Below, piece after piece: positions 58,851-64,000 of a stretch of DNA of 64,000 nt. A program made the translations under genes and the position numbers. The notes beneath the pieces were generated by a model. It ran no database searches and was not told the DNA's origin. It saw only the letters and a list, made by a program, of their open reading frames with translations. The number at the start of each line of letters is the position of its first letter. Position 1 is the stretch's first letter. Source of the DNA: IMCC26077 sp964561165 (GTDB taxonomy: Bacteria > Actinomycetota > Actinomycetes > Nanopelagicales > Nanopelagicaceae); NCBI GenBank assembly GCA_964561165.1, contig CAZLOJ010000001.1, positions 1 through 64,000 of the forward strand, read 5' to 3'.

Positions 58851-60007
58851 GAGAGGAATTCCTTTCTGATCTTCTCAGTATCTTCGCCAACATGAGGTGC
58901 ACCTTTTCGGTGTTTGAGAGTTTTACCATCGATTTTCATCGGTGATCGCGTTGTTGGAATCGTGACGTCGGCGCCAGATTTCCCACGTCGCACCGTCTCT
59001 TGTGTCATATCTAGTTCATTAAAACCTTCGCTCTCAATCAATTCAGGGAGCGTGAGTACCGGTGCGCACCAGATATCAGCTTTATCGAGAATGGCGAGCC
59101 AATGAGCCGTACTTTGCGTTGCTAAAAGATCGGAGAGTTTCTTCACAATTTCACTTTGCTCCGACCACCAACTCTTTGGATCTTCATATTGAGAGAAATC
59201 CAGCCCGAGCAGCGCACCAAGTTGCGGGACAGGAGTCATCGCAATAGCGAGATAGCCACTAGTTGTCTTGTAGAGCCCGTAAGGTGCAGAGAGAAATGCA
59301 TGCGCACCTGCGCCGCGTTTGACCAGAGTGGCATCATCAAATAATTTCGCGCTAATTAATTCGAATTGCAGGTCGAGCATCGACTCAATCAAACTTGCCT
59401 CAACTAATCCGCCTACCCCTGTTCGTTCGCGACGAAGCAGTAGCGCCGTGATGCCATGTGCGAGATGCGTTGAGGTAAATATGTCAGCGACTGCTAAGCC
59501 AACGGGGATCGGCGGATGCCCTTCTTGGCCATTGAGCCAAGGAAGTCCAGACATCGATTGTGCCAGCAGGTCTTGACCTGGGCGCTCAATCCAAGGACCA
59601 GTGGTGCCATATCCAGATGCGCTGCCATAGACGATTCTTGGATTTATCTTCTTCACATCTTCGTAGCCCAAACCTAATCGTTCGATTACGCCGGGTCGGA
59701 AGTTTTGAATGATGACATCAGCTTTCGCAACTAGCGCTTTTACTTCAGCAAGATCTGATTGATTCTTTAAATCGGCAGCGAAGCTCTCTTTATTGCGATT
59801 CATAATGTGAAAAGAGAGAGTATCTCCGTCGCTCTCAAGCCCGGCGAAAGCAAGCGTTCGACCGATATCACCTACGCCTGGACGTTCGATTTTGATCACG
59901 CGCGCACCGAGATCAGCAAGGCGCATCGCTGAGACCGGACCGGCAAGAAATTGACTGAAATCCAGGACTAGAAAACCGTCAAGAGGTAATTCAGGACGCG
60001 CTGCCAA
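58847..60007 (-). CDS. CaiB/BaiF family (class III) CoA-transferase
   Basis: A 386-residue enzyme. VLDFSQFLAGPVSAMRLADLGARVIKIERPGVGD is the family N-terminus; the catalytic Asp is in RPGQDLLAQSMSG; NRNKESFAADLKN and VIIQNFRPGVIERLGLGYED also match. It moves CoA from a donor thioester to a carboxylate. The TTG start at 60007 is supported by GAAAGG upstream. With the two MaoC genes it implies that a pathway intermediate is a CoA ester. Confidence 0.9.
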   Translation of the reverse strand: MAARPELPLDGFLVLDFSQFLAGPVSAMRLADLGARVIKIERPGVGDIGRTLAFAGLESDGDTLSFHIMNRNKESFAADLKNQSDLAEVKALVAKADVIIQNFRPGVIERLGLGYEDVKKINPRIVYGSASGYGTTGPWIERPGQDLLAQSMSGLPWLNGQEGHPPIPVGLAVADIFTSTHLAHGITALLLRRERTGVGGLVEASLIESMLDLQFELISAKLFDDATLVKRGAGAHAFLSAPYGLYKTTSGYLAIAMTPVPQLGALLGLDFSQYEDPKSWWSEQSEIVKKLSDLLATQSTAHWLAILDKADIWCAPVLTLPELIESEGFNELDMTQETVRRGKSGADVTIPTTRSPMKIDGKTLKHRKGAPHVGEDTEKIRKEFLS

Positions 60008-60045
60008 GAGGAGAACCTTTCGTTAGAAGTGGCTAGTCAGAGCAA

Positions 60046-60372
60046 TCAATCGGTATGGAAAATCTCAGGTATCGCTGCCCACCACTCGCCTTCAGCACGA
60101 TCGGGAAGCGGTCGTTGTAGTGGCTTATTGATGTCCCACCATCGTTGCGTAGCGGGATCTTCAGCCATTTTTGCCATATCACCATCAAAATCATCACCAA
60201 CGTACTCAAAATAAGAGAAGAGCAATTCGCCGTAACGGTAGATAGAGTAATTGCGAATGTTGGATTTCTTGATTTGCTCTAAGACTTCAGGCCATACCGC
60301 GGCATGGAGTTCTTCGTACCGCTCGCGATTCTCTTTTGGTATTCCCAATACACTTGCAAAACGTTGCACCAT
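60046..60372 (-). CDS. L-rhamnose mutarotase family protein
   Basis: A 108-residue RhaM/YiiL-type protein: RFASVLGIPKENRERYEELHAAVWPEVLEQIKKSNIRNYSIY with the conserved histidine, and FEYVGDDFDGDMAKMAEDPATQRWWDI. It interconverts alpha and beta anomers of a sugar such as L-rhamnose or L-fucose. This is the best direct hint that the operon handles a deoxyhexose or related sugar. AAGGGAGAT precedes the ATG. Confidence 0.88.
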   Translation of the reverse strand: MVQRFASVLGIPKENRERYEELHAAVWPEVLEQIKKSNIRNYSIYRYGELLFSYFEYVGDDFDGDMAKMAEDPATQRWWDINKPLQRPLPDRAEGEWWAAIPEIFHTD

Positions 60373-60395
60373 TTCTATCTCCCTTGTTCTCTTAT

Positions 60396-61256
60396 TTATA
60401 TTCCATACACATGTTCTGCAGTCTTATGAGTGATCCACTCTTGATCCTCTGCAGAGTACTTTGCGATTGCATCTAGCTGTGCTTTCCAGACTTCAACATA
60501 GTTATTCATGAGTACGATGACTGGCCAATCGCCGCCAAGGAGCGTTCGATTTGCGCCAAACTCGGTGACCACGTGGTCGACGTATGGCTGCCAATCTGCA
60601 ACTGTCCAACCTGGGGCAGAAGCAGTGTTGAGACCAGAGAATTTCATGTAAACGTTCTTATATTTGGCAAGGTTGGACATTTGCGTTGCCCACGGTTCCC
60701 AAGTCTTATCGGCGATACCTGGTTTAGCAAAATGATCAACCACAATCTTCAAGTTCGGAAATTTTGCTGCAAGGACTGGCACGTTATCAACGTGCGCAGG
60801 ATTCACGGCAACATAATCCAGTGCAAGTCCAGCCTTTTCGACCATCGCAATACTCTCAAGGACAGCTGGGCGGGTGATCCACTTGTCATCCGACTCATAT
60901 TTAGGGTTGCTGTAATCGTGCGAGAGATTACGAACCCCTTTAAAGTATGGGCTTTTTTTCAATACTTCGAGCGCCGCGCGCGCCTCATTGGGCCGGTCGA
61001 ATGGCACCCATCCGACTACACCTTTTACAAAATCACTATGTGCAGCAATATCGAGCATATAGAAGGTGTCTTCGTATGTATCCGCTGCTTGCACCAGAAT
61101 CGAATCGGTTACTCCTGAGGCAGGAATCTCAGGTGCAAGACGCTCTGGGCTAAAGTCGTCATAGAGAGGGCCATATTCAGGTGCAATCCAGGAATATGTG
61201 CGCTCGCTCATCATCCATAAATGTTGATGAGAATCGATAACTCGTTTATGTGCCAT
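60396..61256 (-). CDS. Amidohydrolase-2 family lactonase-like metal hydrolase
   Basis: A 286-residue TIM-barrel hydrolase of the group containing L-fuconolactonase and L-rhamnonolactonase. DSHQHLW gives the HxH metal pair, LVQAADTYEDTFYML, KIVVDHFAKPG another His, and LLGGDWPV the C-terminal Asp. It probably opens a sugar lactone. It is 23 nt upstream of the mutarotase gene. Confidence 0.85.
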   Translation of the reverse strand: MAHKRVIDSHQHLWMMSERTYSWIAPEYGPLYDDFSPERLAPEIPASGVTDSILVQAADTYEDTFYMLDIAAHSDFVKGVVGWVPFDRPNEARAALEVLKKSPYFKGVRNLSHDYSNPKYESDDKWITRPAVLESIAMVEKAGLALDYVAVNPAHVDNVPVLAAKFPNLKIVVDHFAKPGIADKTWEPWATQMSNLAKYKNVYMKFSGLNTASAPGWTVADWQPYVDHVVTEFGANRTLLGGDWPVIVLMNNYVEVWKAQLDAIAKYSAEDQEWITHKTAEHVYGI

Positions 61257-61268
61257 TTCTCCCTCTTT

Positions 61269-61913
61269 CTATAGCAGTCGGTATTCATCCCAGACTGATC
61301 GAACGGTTCGTCCCTTGGTTAATTCATTAAGTACTGTCTTCTCTTTCTGTGCTCGCTCGTTTGCCATCGTGAAAACTTTGTCGATGAGCTCCTTCGGTAC
61401 GACGACGATGCCATCGTTATCTGCGACGATGCCATCACCCGGATGCACAAGTACGCCACCCACCTCTGTTGGCTGATGAGTGGATTCAACCCGCATCCGC
61501 CCCTTGTAATCAAGGGGTCGAGAGAGCACACCGAAAGCATCGAAACCAACCTTGAGGATTAATTGCGTATCGCGAATGGGCCCATCGGTGACAACGCCTG
61601 TAGCACCGCGTGCCTTTGATGCGGCGGAGAAGAGTTCGCCCCAAAATGCAGAGAGTAAACCTCCGCCAGTGCCAATAGTCACTACATTGTCCTTCTGTAA
61701 CGTGTCAAGGAAATCAATCGCTGCTCCGTACGGATCATTTCTGTCGTACTCAGAATCTGGTACGAATTTGATTGTTGCAGCGGTTCCAACAGCGCGCATC
61801 GTCATCTGCAACGGGCGGATCTTTGCATCCATGACGTTATTGCGGATACCAAGATCATCGAGAGAGTCGGAGACCATCGCAGTATGGACTCTCGGATCTA
61901 ATTGGACGTTCAT
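61269..61913 (-). CDS. RraA family aldolase/decarboxylase-like protein
   Basis: A 214-residue RraA-fold protein. GGGLLSAFWGELFSAASKARGATGVVTDGPIRDTQLI contains the metal and pyruvate-enolate binding block, with the Arg-Asp in GPIRD; VHPGDGIVADNDGIVVVPKE is conserved. Enzymatic members cleave 4-hydroxy-4-methyl-2-oxoglutarate-type acids or decarboxylate oxaloacetate; others regulate RNase E. In an operon of sugar-acid enzymes an aldolase role is more likely. It overlaps the upstream MaoC gene by 4 nt. Confidence 0.85.
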   Translation of the reverse strand: MNVQLDPRVHTAMVSDSLDDLGIRNNVMDAKIRPLQMTMRAVGTAATIKFVPDSEYDRNDPYGAAIDFLDTLQKDNVVTIGTGGGLLSAFWGELFSAASKARGATGVVTDGPIRDTQLILKVGFDAFGVLSRPLDYKGRMRVESTHQPTEVGGVLVHPGDGIVADNDGIVVVPKELIDKVFTMANERAQKEKTVLNELTKGRTVRSVWDEYRLL

Positions 61914-62350
61914 GCGCTCCTCCGTTGCACCAGATATACGTGGATAAAAGCTATGACAGTCTCACCTTTTTGATTCTTAACGGTTACTTGCTCATCAACC
62001 AACCCTTCACCATTTCGTTTGGGATGATCGCGTTTAGCAACAATCTCTGAATGGGATGTGATGGTGTCGCCAATAAAAACAGGCGCAATGAATCTGACTT
62101 TGTCGTACCCATAGCTCATAGCTACTTCGTTTATCTCGCCGGCAAGCATTCCTACTGAGACAGAGAGAATCAGTGTGCCATGGGCGATTCGCTCCTTAAA
62201 TGGCTGCGTAGCGCACCATGCGGCATCCATATGGTGCGGATAGAAATCTCCAGTTTGTCCTGCATGCAAGACAATGTCTGCTTCAGTGATCGTGCGTCCT
62301 GTACTCACTCGAGTCGAGCCAATCAAGTAATCTTCAAAGTACTCTTTCAT
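61910..62350 (-). CDS. MaoC family dehydratase (second)
   Basis: A 146-residue hotdog protein: MKEYFEDYLIGSTRVSTGRTITEADIVLHAGQTGDFYPHHMD contains the Asp and His of the hydratase site, and ERIAHGTLILSVSVGML the family block. It is more typical of (R)-specific enoyl-CoA hydratases than the other MaoC here. It overlaps both neighbours by 4 nt. Confidence 0.87.
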   Translation of the reverse strand: MKEYFEDYLIGSTRVSTGRTITEADIVLHAGQTGDFYPHHMDAAWCATQPFKERIAHGTLILSVSVGMLAGEINEVAMSYGYDKVRFIAPVFIGDTITSHSEIVAKRDHPKRNGEGLVDEQVTVKNQKGETVIAFIHVYLVQRRSA

Positions 62351-63483
62351 TTGGCAAGCTCCTGGTTATATTGCATATAAGTGGCGGCGATGTCGTCGAT
62401 ATCTTTGCTAGAGAAGTTCTTCTCTTTAAGAATCCTGTGAATGATGAGTGAACTTTGATACTGCACATCTGGCCATCCAAGAAATCGTGGCCGAACCCAT
62501 GCGCGCTCCAACGTGCGAAGCGTATTGTTGAAGAAGTTACGAGTGATGGCATTAGCGTGAGGAGCTTTCCATGCAGCAAGGTTGCCGGGCTGTCCTCCAG
62601 CATCTACGTAGGTAGTAGATTGGATCTCAGGAAGCGAAAGAAGGATTGCAACCTTCGCAGCAAGTTCGATGTTTTTGCTTGCGCTTGAAATTGCAATTCC
62701 CGCGCCGCCGAGTTGTGATCCTGAAGCTAAGCCGTCAAAAGATGGTACATCGTCGTAAACAATTGGACGTACTCTAAATCCATTCCGAGAGTAATTGGTA
62801 TAGCCATACATGCAGACGCTGTAATGCTCTCTATCAGTCGTTACTAGATATTCAGCGGCTTCAATGGGATTCATCATCAGACATTGCTCTGGAACCACTT
62901 TGGCAAGCGCGATCATGAAGGTGAGAACTTCGGCCGCAACTGATTTCTCAACATATTGGGAGGTCGAGCAGAGCGCGCTACCTTTCTGAGCTAGCAAAGT
63001 GGCAAATGTGGAGAATGCGTCGACTGGTTTATGGGGCCAGATCACCAAGCCTGCACGACCTGCATCGAGCACGTCATCCCAGAAGACCAGCCCTTGTGAA
63101 GTCTTATCTGGGCGGTATGCGCTTACCTGCGCAGCGGTATCGATAGCTAGAGCCCAATGTTTACCTTTATATATATATGAATCATGCGAGGCGCCAACCG
63201 AAGTTTTTGCTAATAGCTCCAAATCTGCATCGGAGGCAACATCCTCCAGAGCAATTACGGCATTAGCGTGCACAGCATCAGGTACATGGGGATGGTCGAT
63301 AATCATCAAGTCGTGGTCGGCATAGAACTCACTTATGTGTTGATCCCCAAATGCCAGAAGTGAACGAGCGTTCCAGTCAACTGAGACATTCAATTGTTCT
63401 TGAAGTAGTCCATCAGAATTGACTAAACAATCTAGCCCACGAGGATGATCCCAAGTCATTCCTTTAAGTTTATGAATTGTCAT
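62347..63483 (-). CDS. Solute-binding-protein-like protein without a signal peptide
   Basis: A 378-residue protein resembling family-1 ABC solute-binding proteins in the segments WALAIDTAAQVSAYRPD, VFWDDVLDAGRAGLVIWP and GSQLGGAGIAISSASKNIELAAKVAILLSL. It begins MTIHKLKGMTWDHPRGLDCLV with no hydrophobic signal, so it should be cytoplasmic. I recall signal-less relatives starting TWDHPRG in proteobacterial CoA-transferase operons. It may bind or sense a pathway compound; function unknown. Its start overlaps the esterase stop (TAATG). Confidence 0.7.
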   Translation of the reverse strand: MTIHKLKGMTWDHPRGLDCLVNSDGLLQEQLNVSVDWNARSLLAFGDQHISEFYADHDLMIIDHPHVPDAVHANAVIALEDVASDADLELLAKTSVGASHDSYIYKGKHWALAIDTAAQVSAYRPDKTSQGLVFWDDVLDAGRAGLVIWPHKPVDAFSTFATLLAQKGSALCSTSQYVEKSVAAEVLTFMIALAKVVPEQCLMMNPIEAAEYLVTTDREHYSVCMYGYTNYSRNGFRVRPIVYDDVPSFDGLASGSQLGGAGIAISSASKNIELAAKVAILLSLPEIQSTTYVDAGGQPGNLAAWKAPHANAITRNFFNNTLRTLERAWVRPRFLGWPDVQYQSSLIIHRILKEKNFSSKDIDDIAATYMQYNQELAK

Positions 63484-64000
63484 TAGCTAAGTAACTCCTT
63501 GATGGAATCTGCGATGTGCGTGCGGGCAATAATTCCATCATCAATCACTTTTCCACAATTAAAGAAGCCATGAATCATCCCTGGATAGTCCCGATAAATG
63601 ACGCGAACGCCATCTTTCCGCAGTTGTTCGGCATACAGTGAGCCATCATCTCGAAGCACATCAAACTCCGCAGTGATTACAACTGCAGGCGGCAGATCTG
63701 TAAAAGTTTCGCAGTTGAGCGGCACCGCATACGGATTCGAATAGTCCTGTTCACCATTGAGGTACAAACTCCAAAGCCAACTCATAGTTCGCTTCGATAG
63801 CCCGTACCCAACTGCATTCGTGTTGTAAGAAAGCGTCTCAAAATCCACTCCCACGCATGGATAGATTAAAAGTTGATAGGCAAGGGCGAATTTCTTTTCA
63901 TCACGATTACGTATCGCTACTCCTGCAGCTAGATTTCCACCTGCGCTATCTCCGCCGATACCAATTTTTCTCGTATCGATTCCGAGTTCATCTGCATTAC
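63483..64000 (-). CDS. Alpha/beta hydrolase of the HSL/esterase family (partial)
   Basis: The last part of a hormone-sensitive-lipase-type esterase; the coding frame runs past the right edge without a start. IGIGGDSAGGNLAAG is the nucleophile elbow (about 63910-63950 on the minus strand), AEFDVLRDDGSLYAEQL supplies the Asp and YPGMIHGFF the His. It probably hydrolyses a small ester or acetylated sugar feeding the operon. It is translationally coupled to the binding-protein-like gene. Confidence 0.87.
   Translation of the reverse strand, partial: NADELGIDTRKIGIGGDSAGGNLAAGVAIRNRDEKKFALAYQLLIYPCVGVDFETLSYNTNAVGYGLSKRTMSWLWSLYLNGEQDYSNPYAVPLNCETFTDLPPAVVITAEFDVLRDDGSLYAEQLRKDGVRVIYRDYPGMIHGFFNCGKVIDDGIIARTHIADSIKELLS

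Noticed and set aside
62347..63483. Treating the binding-protein-like gene as the periplasmic partner of the ABC permeases at 54.4-56 kb
   Set aside because: It has no signal peptide or lipobox, its start is fixed by overlap with the esterase stop, and it is 6 kb away on the other strand.
1..64000. CRISPR arrays, insertion sequences or prophage genes
   Set aside because: No regularly spaced repeats, transposase, integrase or phage structural motifs were seen on either strand.

Overview
The window is the replication-origin region of a compact, mid-GC actinobacterium. The order gyrA-gyrB-dciA-recF-dnaN-dnaA on the minus strand, facing rpmH-rnpA-yidD-yidC-jag-rsmG-parA-parB on the plus strand, is the classic origin neighbourhood. 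Actinobacterial markers sit on both flanks: crgA, a DLW-39-like small protein, PASTA kinase pknB with pstP, a CwlM-like amidase, and the block cca/NUDIX/DUF6049/murJ/trxB/trxA. Very short intergenic gaps, 1-4 nt gene overlaps, a reduced pknB cluster and several apparently leaderless starts suggest a streamlined lineage. My inference is freshwater Nanopelagicales (acI) or a relative; no 16S gene is present to prove it.

Left part (1-24 kb): a partial ribD behind an FMN riboswitch; tRNA-Ser(GCT); a five-gene minus-strand set (cysD, a cysN-cysC fusion, a TauE/SafE permease, a sulfotransferase and a sugar-nucleotide-type epimerase) that looks built for making and using PAPS; HU; a secreted alpha/beta hydrolase; aldehyde dehydrogenase; an M24 peptidase; two crcB genes; sdhCAB; tRNA-Ser(TGA); a short-chain dehydrogenase divergent from an IclR regulator with a candidate operator between them; a HAD phosphatase, serS and pheA; then pstP-pknB, trpG/pabA, crgA and ppiA.

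Origin part (24-49 kb): SOUL-family protein, tRNA-Ala, the DLW-39-like ORF and tRNA-Ile precede gyrA. DnaA boxes occur in the dnaN-dnaA gap, in the dnaA-rpmH gap, and as an inverted pair between crgA and ppiA. Two parS-like sites lie inside coding sequence, at codons for V-S-R-E-T in rsmG and parA. Next come an SMP-30 family protein, an aminotransferase, a CwlM-like protein with a degenerate amidase site, trxA/trxB, murJ, DUF6049, NUDIX and cca. PknB, CwlM and MurJ together suggest the known kinase control of peptidoglycan precursor supply and flipping.

Right part (48.5-64 kb): accessory region. It holds an iron-sulfur photolyase, two secreted proteins of unknown function, a Tat-type polysaccharide deacetylase, a non-canonical Nramp transporter, and two sugar-type ABC permeases without a cognate binding protein or ATPase. 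It ends with a tightly packed ten-gene minus-strand operon that runs off the window: esterase, solute-binding-protein-like protein without a signal peptide, MaoC, RraA, lactonase-type amidohydrolase, rhamnose-mutarotase family protein, class III CoA-transferase, second MaoC, Gfo/Idh/MocA oxidoreductase and FMN-dependent 2-hydroxyacid oxidase. No pathway I know uses this exact set; it is the best candidate here for an undescribed catabolic system.
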